Shown in pieces: positions 1 through 6,761 of a stretch of DNA of 8,764 nucleotides. Within the stretch, counting starts at the first letter, position 1, and every line of letters begins with the position of its first letter. The notes below the pieces were generated by a model. It saw nothing but the letters and a program-made list of their open reading frames with translations. It ran no database searches and had not been told where the DNA came from. Origin of the DNA: Rubrobacter sp. (GTDB lineage: Bacteria; Actinomycetota; Rubrobacteria; Rubrobacterales; Rubrobacteraceae); NCBI GenBank assembly GCA_019247245.1, contig JAFAPF010000160.1:1-8764 (forward strand), given 5' to 3'. A program made the position numbers and the translations under genes.

Positions 1-631
1 GACGCAAGATTCGCCGGGAGGTAGTATAAGGATACTCGCGCGAGTAATGGTCGATGGCAAGCATTCCGCCCGGTTTTACATACTGTGTCAGAGCCGCGAT
101 GGTCGCTTCCGGGTTGGGTGTATGTTGTATAACTCCAAGGCAGATGACGATATCGAAGGAGAGCGGCGAGACTGGGATCTGCATAATATCTGCCTGACAG
201 ATGAAGTAGTCGGGCCAGTGTCTACAGTTTGCATGATTTGCTTCTACTGCCTCCGAGAGATCGCAGGCGAATACCCGTGCTCCCGCGGAGAGGAGGATCT
301 CGGTAAACCTGCCCGCACCGCAGCCCGCCTCTAGCACGCTCTTACCGCGTACCATATCAAGCGACCCACCAAGAGCGTCCGTCAGCCGATCACGCGAGAT
401 GGTCGTGCCGGTATAGGAATCGAGCTGTGTACTACGAAATCTGTTCCATTGGAGCCCAAACGCTGAGGCGTAGTTCGACGAGCCGACGAAGCGCGGGATG
501 CCGTTGACAACCGGAATGCGGCAGTCTTGAGGGCAAATCAAGGGATACGAATCTTTGATACGCTCTTCTTCGTTGGCCGACGTAAGTAGGCTTGTGTGAG
601 TTTGGCATCGAAGTTCAGGTGGTATGCGCAT
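1..631 (-). CDS. SAM-dependent methyltransferase, class I, partial (C-terminus beyond the left edge)
   Basis: Reading the minus strand from an ATG at 631 gives 210 codons open to the window edge, so the 3' end is missing. The Rossmann methyltransferase signature is clear: SAM-binding motif I VLEAGCGAGRF at residues 99-109, an acidic residue ending strand 2 (D124), an AD pair at 147-148, FDIVICLGVIQHTPNP at 159-174, and KPGG at 186-189. This order is typical of Methyltransf_11/25 proteins that methylate small molecules, lipids or sugars. The first 50 residues carry C9, H12, C33 and C37 followed by PVVNGIPRFV, resembling the Trm112-like zinc segment often found ahead of such domains, though the Cys spacing is imperfect. 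The start is supported by AGGAAG seven bases upstream. The gene diverges from the polysaccharide cluster. A role in modifying a glycan or lipid is only an inference from position; the substrate is unknown. Confidence 0.9.
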   Translation of the reverse strand, partial: MRIPPELRCQTHTSLLTSANEEERIKDSYPLICPQDCRIPVVNGIPRFVGSSNYASAFGLQWNRFRSTQLDSYTGTTISRDRLTDALGGSLDMVRGKSVLEAGCGAGRFTEILLSAGARVFACDLSEAVEANHANCRHWPDYFICQADIMQIPVSPLSFDIVICLGVIQHTPNPEATIAALTQYVKPGGMLAIDHYSREYPYTTSRRILR

Positions 632-638
632 AGGCAAA

Positions 639-644
639 CTTCCT
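639..644 (-). promoter_or_regulatory. Ribosome binding site of the methyltransferase
   Basis: On the minus strand this reads AGGAAG, seven bases before the ATG at 631. It is the main support for choosing that start codon over later in-frame ones. Confidence 0.6.
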
Positions 645-723
645 AACCCGCTGCCTCGCGGTTGTCAACTTCCTTGACTATAGGATTCCTTTTCAATAGC
701 TTGAGATCCAATTGAAGATCAAC

Positions 724-752
724 ATTATAAAATAGCTATATAGAACAACCTA
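724..752 (-). promoter_or_regulatory. Candidate promoter for the methyltransferase
   Basis: The minus strand reads TATAAT at 729-724, a perfect -10 consensus inside AT-rich DNA. With a 17-base spacer, the -35 position (752-747) reads TAGGTT, which is a poor match and lies inside the first copy of the tandem repeat. A start near 717 would give a leader of about 85 bases before the ATG at 631. A weak -35 covered by repeats would fit an activator- or repressor-controlled promoter, but this is inference. Confidence 0.35.
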
Positions 753-774
753 CGTTGTAGAACAACCTACGTTG
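741..774. repeat. Tandem direct repeat, 2 x 17 bp, with internal inverted repeat
   Basis: TAGAACAACCTACGTTG occurs at 741-757 and again, with no mismatch and no spacer, at 758-774. Each copy contains the inverted repeat ACAAC-CTAC-GTTGT (745-758 and 762-775), so the array offers two dyad-symmetric sites 17 bases apart. Its place in the divergent intergenic region, touching the -35 position of the candidate methyltransferase promoter, suggests a regulator binding site. A recent slippage duplication without function is equally possible. Confidence 0.8.
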
Positions 775-801
775 TTTCGAGCAGCGCCTGTTTGTGGCGT
801 A

Positions 802-816
802 CCTCTGCGCCAGAGG
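802..816. repeat. Small perfect hairpin
   Basis: CCTCTG (802-807) and CAGAGG (811-816) form a perfect 6-bp stem around a 3-base CGC loop. No run of T follows on either strand, so it is not a standard intrinsic terminator. Function, if any, is unknown. Confidence 0.4.
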
Positions 817-1059
817 CCTTACGTGGAGCGGTCTTTAACTCATCTGCTCTTTTGCCGGTGGGATTCATCGAGCCTCAGTTAATCAAAATAAGATACCCCT
901 GACAAGCGCTTAGAATACCTGTCTCTGCTGTCAGTAGGACCAATCGAGGTCTCATTCTCCTCAGCCAACTGTAATAGCCAGCTGCTTTCTGTCTCCTGCA
1001 CAGGCCAAACAGGGCCGTTGTACGCTGGGACGGTTACGACCCTCGTAGCATGCGAATAA

Positions 1060-1429
1060 GGTATAGACACTCTAGAATGTGTGGCTATGAAGGAGAATAT
1101 AGCAATTCGAGTTACTTGATGATAGTAGGAAGCGGACGATCAGTATTGGTAACGGACGTGGGATCTTCTCCAAAAACGAGCTTGTGAAGCTCATGGTTGA
1201 GATAGTCGAGGAGCAGCCCACGATAAAATATCTTCCTGCCTGGGTCCTAGATGCGCCGGTGAGCGTGCTTGACATCCGTCAGGCAAGGGCGAACCGTAGG
1301 TGGAGCCCGCATACGGAATTCGTCGAGGGTGTAGCACAAGCTTGGAACTGGGTCCGTACACTTCCGACTGGCGAGGCAGAAGCTTACTCGGTTAAGACAC
1401 AGACATCCGGCGGAGTTGACATACCATGA
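1060..1429 (+). pseudogene. Remnant of an NAD-dependent sugar-nucleotide epimerase/dehydratase (C-terminal part only)
   Basis: The frame from 1103 to 1429 encodes the C-terminal substrate-binding part of an extended SDR of the UDP-glucose epimerase type: FELLDDSRKRT, IGNGRGIFSKNELV, then YLPAWVLDAPVSVLDI, the RWSP element, and a terminal EGVAQAWNWVRTL. In the family this follows about 200 residues carrying the NAD-binding TGGxGFIG and the YxxxK site; none of that is present. Just upstream, a different frame (1060-1104) reads IDTLECVAMKENIA, which joins the main frame at FELLDD if one base near 1105 is removed; this fits the family's xVAxANxxALE segment. Stop codons at 1057-1059 and 1100-1102 confirm disruption. 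The longest remaining frame could only begin at a GTG at 1184 without a ribosome site. Its stop overlaps the next gene's ATG (ATGA), the trace of a former operon pair. The fragment cannot be an active enzyme. Confidence 0.75.
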
Positions 1430-2370
1430 GCGACGAACTACCTCTGGTCTCTATCGTCATCCCGGCTTACAACCATGCTGACTATCTGACGGAGGCTATA
1501 GAGAGCATCTTGGCCCAAGACTACCCAAATATCGAGCTGCTCGTATTGGACGACGGCTCTACAGACAACACCCGCGAGGTCTTGGAAGGGTACGCAGGCC
1601 GGTTCTATTGGGAGACGCATAAGGATAATATGGGCCAGGCTGCAACCCTCAACAAGGGTTGGCGGATGTCGAAGGGGGAGATCCTGGGACGCTTAAGCGC
1701 CGACGACTTACTCTATCCGGAGGCCGTCAGCGCTTCTGTGAAGTGCCTGCGGAAGAACCTGGAAGCGGTTCTCGTGTATTGTGACTTTGAGCTCATAGAT
1801 GAGCACTCCAGGGTGATCCGGAGGATCCAAGCCCCAGAATTCAGCTATCGCGATATGGTTGCAAAACTTATCACTGCTTTCGGCCCCGGCACCTTTTTTC
1901 CGCGCAGCGCTCTCGAGAAGGCAGGACCCTGGGACGAGTCGCTTACCCGAATGCCAGATTACGAGTATTGGCTGAGGCTTGGACTGTATGGCAGGTTCGT
2001 GAGGATACCGAGGGTGCTCACCGCTTTTCGGATGCACGAGAACTCAATATCTTTTCGCGAGGGAGACGAATCAGGTTCCCAGGAGTACATCCGGATCCTC
2101 ACAGATTATTTCGACTCGCACGTGTTGCCTCCTGAGGTGGTCGCAGCTAAAGACGAAGCCTTCAGCAACGCTTACATATTCGCCGCCAGCCACCACCTGA
2201 CGAGCAAGAGGTACGTCAAGGCGGCGGTGAACGTCTGGAAGGGGCTGCGAATGTACCCGAGGAACCTCTCAGTTCGTATGCTCAGGATTCTAGCTTATGG
2301 GCTCCTGAACCGCACCCGCTACAGACTCAAGCAGCTAGCAAAGAACCTGAGGGAAAAGAGGCCTATGTGA
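1426..2370 (+). CDS. Glycosyltransferase family 2
   Basis: This 314-residue protein has a GT-A fold and probably transfers a sugar from a nucleotide donor onto a lipid-linked glycan at the inner face of the membrane. Visible motifs, in order, are VSIVIPAYN at 8-16, the donor-binding DDGSTDNT at 42-49, NMGQAATLNKG at 68-78, SADD at 91-94 (the DXD-like metal site), PDYEYWLRL at 177-185 (position of the catalytic acid in GT2), and FRMHENSIS near 201-209. The C-terminal 80 residues are basic and helical, with no clear membrane span, so attachment to the membrane is probably peripheral. ATG at 1426 overlaps the stop of the decayed epimerase, and GGAG lies ten bases upstream. Donor and acceptor cannot be deduced from sequence. 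It is the first intact gene of the cluster; a dedicated promoter is not obvious. Confidence 0.93.
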   Translation: MSDELPLVSIVIPAYNHADYLTEAIESILAQDYPNIELLVLDDGSTDNTREVLEGYAGRFYWETHKDNMGQAATLNKGWRMSKGEILGRLSADDLLYPEAVSASVKCLRKNLEAVLVYCDFELIDEHSRVIRRIQAPEFSYRDMVAKLITAFGPGTFFPRSALEKAGPWDESLTRMPDYEYWLRLGLYGRFVRIPRVLTAFRMHENSISFREGDESGSQEYIRILTDYFDSHVLPPEVVAAKDEAFSNAYIFAASHHLTSKRYVKAAVNVWKGLRMYPRNLSVRMLRILAYGLLNRTRYRLKQLAKNLREKRPM

Positions 2371-2605
2371 AGGTGGTTGGGATACCGGTCAGGGGCTCGG
2401 GCTTTCGATCCGAGAGGTTTGCGGGTGAAGGTGTGGGTGAGGAGGATCTTGAAGGTGTTGCCAACATTCTGGCTTCCCCTCAAGATTGGTGCTCCTATCT
2501 CTACGCCGGTATCTGCCTGCCACCTCGTAGAGCAGCATCGAGAAGGGTATAGCCTATGACCCTCACTAGAGGTAGCGCCAGGCTCGTGGTAGAGAGGAGC
2601 TAAAG
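2371..2605 (+). other. Gap between the GT2 and the epimerase, no supported gene
   Basis: This 235-base gap stands out in a cluster where the following genes are separated by fewer than ten bases. Two overlapping frames of about 60 codons run through it. One starts with a GTG at 2367 that overlaps the GT2 stop; the other starts with a TTG at 2377. Neither encodes a motif I recognise. It may hold a decayed gene end, a cassette junction, or a promoter for the downstream genes, but no good -35/-10 pair was seen. Confidence 0.4.
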
Positions 2606-3571
2606 ATGCACATGAGGTGTTTGGTGACAGGGGGAGCGGGGTTCATCGGGAGCAACGTGGTTCAACGGCTTCTCGAGTGCGGACACGAAGTAACCGTCCT
2701 CGACAACTGCTCGAGCGGTTACGCCGACAACCTCAAGCCGTACCCGGAAGCCGAGCTCATTCAGGGGGATATCAGAGATGAGGCCGTTGTAGACCGAGCT
2801 GTGATAGGTAAGGACGTGATCTTTCACCTCGCCGCGAGTGTTGGTAACCAGAAGTCCATAGACGAACCGTTATATGATGCCTCCCACAATGTCCTCGGCA
2901 CGATCAACGTTCTGGAGGCGATGCGTAAGCACGGCGTCGGCAACGTCGTCTACTCCTCGTCGGCTGGTATCTTCGGCGAGCCCCAGTACCAGCCCGTGGA
3001 CGAGAGGCACCCCTGCGAGCCGGACTCACCGTACGGAGCGACGAAGCTGTGCGGGGAGAAGCTCGTCCTCTCCTACATGAAGCTCTACGGTATCAAGGCC
3101 GCCTGCCTACGCTACTTCAACGTCTACGGTAAGAACCAGCGCTTCGACGCCTACGGTAATGTAATACCCATATTTGCTGCTAGGATAGGCCGCAAAGAGA
3201 GGTTGACGATCTTCGGGGACGGCGAGCAGACCCGCGACTTTATAAACGTTGCAGATGTCGCGGCGGCGAACGTAGCTGCTGCCGAAAACCCTGACGCGCG
3301 AGGAACCTTCAATATCGGGACCGGTACCGAGATTACCATAAATCGACTCGTCAAGTTCTTGCGCGAAGTAACGGGAGAGGACTTCCAAGCGGTGTACGCC
3401 CCACCCCGTCCCGGCGACGTTCGGCACTGCACCGCCGATGCCACCCGCCTGCGCGAGGGCTTGGGCGTGTGGCCCAGCACGGACATCCTTGAGAACCTGC
3501 AAGCATATTACTTCTGGATGATCTCAGACCCGATCTCCGTCGAGAAAGTCCTCTCCGCAAGACCGACCTAG
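2606..3571 (+). CDS. NAD-dependent epimerase, UDP-glucose/UDP-GlcNAc 4-epimerase-like
   Basis: This 321-residue extended SDR probably inverts C4 of a UDP-hexose or UDP-HexNAc (Glc/Gal or GlcNAc/GalNAc type), supplying a sugar for the polysaccharide in the cytoplasm. It shows the NAD-binding TGGAGFIGS at 8-16, D33 at the end of strand 2 (NAD preference), the GDIRD segment at 54-58, FHLAA at 73-77, the catalytic SSS at 117-119 with AGIFGE following, and the YGATK catalytic pair Y143/K147. It also has LRYFNVYG, GDGEQTRDFINVADVA and FNIGTG. The SSS is followed by Ala-Gly rather than Asp-Glu, which favours an epimerase over a 4,6-dehydratase. ATG 2606 is preferred over ATG 2612 because GGAG lies six bases before it. 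The last 20 residues extend beyond the usual end and look unconserved. Which UDP-sugar it uses is not decidable by eye. Confidence 0.88.
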   Translation: MHMRCLVTGGAGFIGSNVVQRLLECGHEVTVLDNCSSGYADNLKPYPEAELIQGDIRDEAVVDRAVIGKDVIFHLAASVGNQKSIDEPLYDASHNVLGTINVLEAMRKHGVGNVVYSSSAGIFGEPQYQPVDERHPCEPDSPYGATKLCGEKLVLSYMKLYGIKAACLRYFNVYGKNQRFDAYGNVIPIFAARIGRKERLTIFGDGEQTRDFINVADVAAANVAAAENPDARGTFNIGTGTEITINRLVKFLREVTGEDFQAVYAPPRPGDVRHCTADATRLREGLGVWPSTDILENLQAYYFWMISDPISVEKVLSARPT

Positions 3572-3579
3572 GCTGAAGC

Positions 3580-4809
3580 TTGAAAGTACTAATAGTCTCG
3601 CAGTACTTCTGGCCGGAGTCCTTCCTGATCAACGACCTCGCGGTCGGGCTGGTGGCTCGAGGCCACAAAGTTACTGTCCTTACTGGCAAGCCCAACTACC
3701 CAGATGGTTCATTCTTCCCCGGTTATGGCTTTACGCGGCCTCTGCGCGAGGACTACAAGGGGATAAGGGTACTGCGTGTCCCCTTGATACCCCGCGGGAG
3801 CGGCCGAGCGGTATCGCTCGTGCTCAATTACCTATCGTATGTACTCTTCGCGGGGTTGCTCGGGCCCTTGCTTTGTCGCGGAAAGTTCGACCTGATCTTC
3901 GTCTTTGAGCCTTCGCCCGTGACGGTGGGTTTGCCGGCCATGGTGATGAAGAAGATAAAGAAGGCCCCTCTCGTGTTATGGGTGCAGGACCTGTGGCCAG
4001 AAAGCCTCTCGGCCACCGGGGCAGTCTCCTCCAACCACGTCCTCAAAGTGGTCGACCGCATGGTCCGATTCATCTACCGTGGCTGTGACCGGGTGCTCGT
4101 GCAGTCGAGAGGGTTCGTCGCCCGGATAGAAGCCCAGGGTGTGAGACCCGCCGATATTGTTTACTTCCCCAACTGGGCGGAGGCACTCTACGAGTCGTTA
4201 GAGTTGGAGGCCGATGCGCCAGAGCGTCGCGAGATGCCCGACGGCTTCCGTATCCTGTTCGCCGGCAACGTCGGTGTCACTCAGAGCTTCGAAACTATCC
4301 TTGGAGCCGCAGAGAGGCTGAAGAAACGCGAGGAGATCCACTGGGTAATCCTGGGTGATGGACGCCGTCGGGAGTGGGTGCAGACCCGCGTACAGGACTT
4401 GGGGCTGGAAAATCAGGTGCACCTGCTTGGCAAGCGAGCTTTAGAGAGTATGCCGCGGTACTTCTCCCTAGCAGACGTCCTGCTGGTATCGCTGAGGCGA
4501 GAATTGCTCTTCTCGCTCACCATCCCCAGCAAAGTACAGACCTATCTTGCCTCTGGACGTCCTGTGATAGGCGCGCTGGATGGGGAAGGAGCCCACGTAA
4601 TCGAGGAGTCTGGGGCTGGTCTGATCGTCCCCACCGAAGACCCGGAAGCCCTTGCTCAAGCCGTGCTGACGCTGTACAAAACACCCAAGGAAAAGCGCGA
4701 AGAGATGGGACGCCGAGGCCGGGCATACTTCGAGGAGCGTTTCGAGCGCGAGAAGCTCCTCAATCGGTTGGAGGGCTGGATGGAAGAGTTGGTTGGAGGT
4801 AGATCTTAG
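3580..4809 (+). CDS. Glycosyltransferase family 4, WbuB-like
   Basis: This is a 409-residue GT-B enzyme. The N-terminal acceptor domain begins KVLIVSQYFWPES with FLINDLA and RGHKVTVLTGKPNYP, and continues with VQDLWPES at 135-142, a hallmark of the WbuB group. The C-terminal donor domain shows ILFAGNVG, LGDG at 258-261, TIPSKVQTYLASGRPVIG at 314-331, and GAHVIEESGAGL, the region of the family's E-x7-E motif. WbuB proteins are usually encoded beside UDP-L-FucNAc or UDP-L-QuiNAc synthesis genes and are proposed to transfer that sugar. The same pairing here supports this role. Start is a TTG at 3580; an in-frame stop at 3574-3576 rules out anything earlier, and the ribosome site is weak. The gene lies 8 bases after the epimerase and abuts the next gene. 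A hydrophobic stretch near residues 80-100 may dock on the membrane. Confidence 0.92.
   Translation: MKVLIVSQYFWPESFLINDLAVGLVARGHKVTVLTGKPNYPDGSFFPGYGFTRPLREDYKGIRVLRVPLIPRGSGRAVSLVLNYLSYVLFAGLLGPLLCRGKFDLIFVFEPSPVTVGLPAMVMKKIKKAPLVLWVQDLWPESLSATGAVSSNHVLKVVDRMVRFIYRGCDRVLVQSRGFVARIEAQGVRPADIVYFPNWAEALYESLELEADAPERREMPDGFRILFAGNVGVTQSFETILGAAERLKKREEIHWVILGDGRRREWVQTRVQDLGLENQVHLLGKRALESMPRYFSLADVLLVSLRRELLFSLTIPSKVQTYLASGRPVIGALDGEGAHVIEESGAGLIVPTEDPEALAQAVLTLYKTPKEKREEMGRRGRAYFEERFEREKLLNRLEGWMEELVGGRS
4795..4800 (+). promoter_or_regulatory. Ribosome binding site for the RmlD-like reductase
   Basis: GGAGGT lies within the last codons of the glycosyltransferase, nine bases ahead of the TTG at 4810, and supports that non-ATG start and translational coupling. 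Confidence 0.6.
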
Positions 4810-5691
4810 TTGCGCATACTGATCCTCGGCGGCGATGGGATGCTCGGCCACCGCCTCCTGGTGCACCTGCAAGACCGCCACGAAACTAAGGTGACCCTAC
4901 GTCGAGAGCTTGCCGCCTACGAGCATTACGGCCTCTTCACGCTAGAGAACTCCTACGGGAGCGTCGAGGCAAAAGACACGGGACGACTCCTCGAGGTGGT
5001 GGGGGACTTCCGACCGGAGGCGGTGGTGAATGCTGTTGGCATAGTTAAGCAGCGCGGCGCGGCGAAGGAGGCGATACCGAGCCTCGAGATAAACTCCCTT
5101 CTCCCTCATCGCCTGGCCATCCTCTGTAGAGTGGTGGGTGCCAGGCTCGTTCACCTCAGCACTGACTGTGTCTTCTCCGGATGCAAGGGGAACTACACCG
5201 AAGGCGACATCCCCGACCCCGAAGACCTCTATGGTAGAACCAAACTCCTCGGCGAGGTAACTGACGCGGGCTGTGTCACGCTGCGTACCTCTATCATCGG
5301 TCTCGAACTCTCGCGTAGAACGGGGCTCATCGAGTGGTTCCTGGCACAGAGGGGCGAGATCCGGGGTTTCACCAAGGCCATCTACACCGGCCTGACGACC
5401 GCAGAGATGAGCCGTGTGATAGAACGCGTACTGGTCGAGCACCCACACCTCTCGGGGATGTGGCAGGTGGCCTCGGTGCCGACCAACAAGTACGATCTGC
5501 TCGTACGGTTTTCCGAGGTTCTAGGCCGGGACGACGTACGCATCGTGCCGGACGACACCGTGAGGATAGACCGGAGCCTCCTTCCGGTCGCATTCGAAGA
5601 GGCCACCGGCTATAGTGCGCCGGGATGGACCGAGATGTTGAAAGTGTTGGGCGCTGAGGTGCGCCGGAGGCAGGGTGAAAAGGTTTGGTAG
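4810..5691 (+). CDS. RmlD-like SDR reductase of a UDP-2-acetamido-2,6-dideoxy-L-hexose pathway
   Basis: At 293 residues this matches single-domain RmlD (dTDP-4-dehydrorhamnose reductase) in length and layout. It has GGDGMLG at 7-13 for NAD(P)H, VVNAVGIVKQ, the STDCVFSG block at 117-124, YTEGD, and the catalytic pair Y141/K145 in YGRTK. It ends with an RIDRSLLP...GYSAPGWTEML segment like the RmlD C-terminus. Beside a CapE-type dehydratase and a UDP-HexNAc 2-epimerase, it should reduce C4 of the 4-keto UDP-2-acetamido-6-deoxy-L-hexose. CapF/WbjC enzymes of the L-FucNAc pathway are about 370 residues with a C-terminal cupin that handles C3 epimerisation; no cupin is present here. This favours a WbvR-type reductase making UDP-L-RhaNAc, the precursor of UDP-L-QuiNAc. 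TTG start with GGAGGT nine bases upstream; the stop overlaps the next start by seven bases. Confidence 0.88.
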   Translation: MRILILGGDGMLGHRLLVHLQDRHETKVTLRRELAAYEHYGLFTLENSYGSVEAKDTGRLLEVVGDFRPEAVVNAVGIVKQRGAAKEAIPSLEINSLLPHRLAILCRVVGARLVHLSTDCVFSGCKGNYTEGDIPDPEDLYGRTKLLGEVTDAGCVTLRTSIIGLELSRRTGLIEWFLAQRGEIRGFTKAIYTGLTTAEMSRVIERVLVEHPHLSGMWQVASVPTNKYDLLVRFSEVLGRDDVRIVPDDTVRIDRSLLPVAFEEATGYSAPGWTEMLKVLGAEVRRRQGEKVW

Positions 5692-6752
5692 AGAAGGTTC
5701 TTGAGGGGAAGAGGGTTCTGGTAACGGGGGGTACGGGGTCCCTTGGCAAGCCGCTCGTGCGGCGCATCCTGAGCGGGGATCTAGGCAACCCGGCGAGCGT
5801 TACGGTGTTTTCGCGCGATGAAGGTAAGCACCACCAGATGAAGGCGGATTGGAAGCATGACCGCACTGCCACCAACGATATCTTCTACCACAACTTCGAG
5901 GAGCTGCTCGAGTTCCGGCTCGGCGACGTGCGCGACTACCAAGCCGTCGTCCCCGCTGTGAGGAATGCCGAAGTCATCTTTCACGCCGCTGCCCTCAAGC
6001 AAGTGCCGTCGTGCGAGTACTTCCCCTACGAGGCCGTCCGCACCAACATAGACGGGGCCAACAACCTCGTGAGGGCCATCCGGTCAAACGATACACCCGT
6101 TGAGAAGGTTGTCGGCATATCGACCGACAAAGCGTGCAAACCGGTGAACGTCATGGGGATGACCAAGGCTATACAGGAGAGGGTGCTCCTCGAGGGCAAC
6201 AGTGGCCAGAATGAGGTCGATTTCACCTGTGTCCGGTACGGGAACGTCGTTTCGAGCAGGGGTTCGGCGATACCATTTTTCCGCGACCAGATCCGTCATG
6301 GAGGACCGGTGACGCTTACCACCAAGGAGATGACACGTTTTCTTATCACCCTGGACCAGGCGGTAGACGTAGTCTTCGACTCCATATTGCACGCCAAACG
6401 CGGCGAGATCTTCGTTCCCCGTCTGCCCTCTGTCCGTATGGAGGACGTCGCCCGCGCCATGATCGGTGATAGGAACGTTATAATTGAGGAGATCGGCATT
6501 CGGCCCGGCGAGAAGGTGCACGAGATCATGGTCTCCGAGGAGGAATCGGTGCGTACCCTGGAGCGCAAGGGCACCTTCCGCGAGGGCTATTACGCGATAA
6601 CCTCTATACTGCCGGAGGTCGCGGGCGGCTCAATCGAAGAGCCCGCCATCGGGAGCGAGTACTCTTCTAGAATGGAGATTAAGGGCTTTGACGAGGTTGT
6701 GGATCTTCTGAAAGAATCTGGCTACATCGAGAAGGTCGGCAAGGTAGCTTAG
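5685..6752 (+). CDS. fnlA: UDP-GlcNAc 4,6-dehydratase (5-inverting), CapE/WbjB/FnlA family
   Basis: This 355-residue extended SDR is predicted to oxidise UDP-GlcNAc at C4, eliminate water across C5/C6 and invert C5, giving a UDP-2-acetamido-2,6-dideoxy-4-keto-L-hexose, the first step of L-FucNAc/L-QuiNAc synthesis. Nucleotide binding is shown by TGGTGSLGK at 14-22 and VFSRDEGKHHQMK. The catalytic block STDKACKPVNVMGMTKAIQE spans 146-165, with Met157 replacing the usual SDR Tyr and Lys161 following (MxxxK), and D148/K149 present; this Tyr-to-Met change is characteristic of the CapE/FlaA1/PseB group. VRYGNVVSSRGSAIPFF and GIRPGEKVHE are further family signatures. The length suits soluble CapE-type enzymes; there are no membrane spans, unlike WbpM/CapD. 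Start TTG 5685 overlaps the reductase stop, with AGGG nine bases before it. The symbol is by family; alternative names are capE and wbjB. Confidence 0.92.
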   Translation: MVEKVLEGKRVLVTGGTGSLGKPLVRRILSGDLGNPASVTVFSRDEGKHHQMKADWKHDRTATNDIFYHNFEELLEFRLGDVRDYQAVVPAVRNAEVIFHAAALKQVPSCEYFPYEAVRTNIDGANNLVRAIRSNDTPVEKVVGISTDKACKPVNVMGMTKAIQERVLLEGNSGQNEVDFTCVRYGNVVSSRGSAIPFFRDQIRHGGPVTLTTKEMTRFLITLDQAVDVVFDSILHAKRGEIFVPRLPSVRMEDVARAMIGDRNVIIEEIGIRPGEKVHEIMVSEEESVRTLERKGTFREGYYAITSILPEVAGGSIEEPAIGSEYSSRMEIKGFDEVVDLLKESGYIEKVGKVA

Positions 6753-6755
6753 GAG
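6751..6755 (+). promoter_or_regulatory. Ribosome binding site overlapping the dehydratase stop
   Basis: AGGAG begins within the TAG stop (6750-6752) and ends six bases before the TTG at 6762, fixing the start of the 2-epimerase and tying its translation to the preceding gene. Confidence 0.65.
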
Positions 6756-6761
6756 CTTCTC

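Larger units (their letters stand above)
632..1059. other. Divergent intergenic region without a supported gene
   Basis: About 430 bases separate the methyltransferase start from the first recognisable remnant of the plus-strand cluster. Short open frames exist on both strands (for example a 63-codon minus frame at 879-1070 and a plus frame at 892-1056), but neither shows a recognisable motif or a convincing ribosome site. The stretch around 690-760 is visibly AT-rich compared with the flanking genes and holds the repeat and promoter-like elements listed separately. The part nearest 1059 may be decayed coding sequence from the truncated epimerase, but I could not trace it further upstream in any frame. 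Confidence 0.6.

Noticed and set aside
47..334. Plus-strand 95-codon frame
   Set aside because: It lies fully antisense to the methyltransferase, which shows textbook motifs; the plus frame has none.
663..668. TTGACA on the minus strand as a -35 box for the methyltransferase
   Set aside because: The matching -10 position would fall on the ribosome site right before the ATG, leaving no leader; the -10 reads only TAGGAA.
892..1056. Plus-strand open stretch upstream of the epimerase remnant
   Set aside because: Lacks a start codon with a ribosome site and does not resemble the missing N-terminal part of the epimerase.
879..1070. Minus-strand 63-codon frame in the intergenic region
   Set aside because: No recognisable motif and no clear ribosome site; it partly overlaps the epimerase remnant.
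2446..2486. Inverted repeat ATCTTGA ... TCAAGAT as a possible attenuator
   Set aside because: A 7-bp stem with a 27-base loop and no T run is too weak to call.
5369..5875. Long minus-strand 168-codon frames, here and at 4942-5448
   Set aside because: They are antisense to well-supported SDR genes, have no domain motifs, and arise from codon bias in GC-rich coding DNA.
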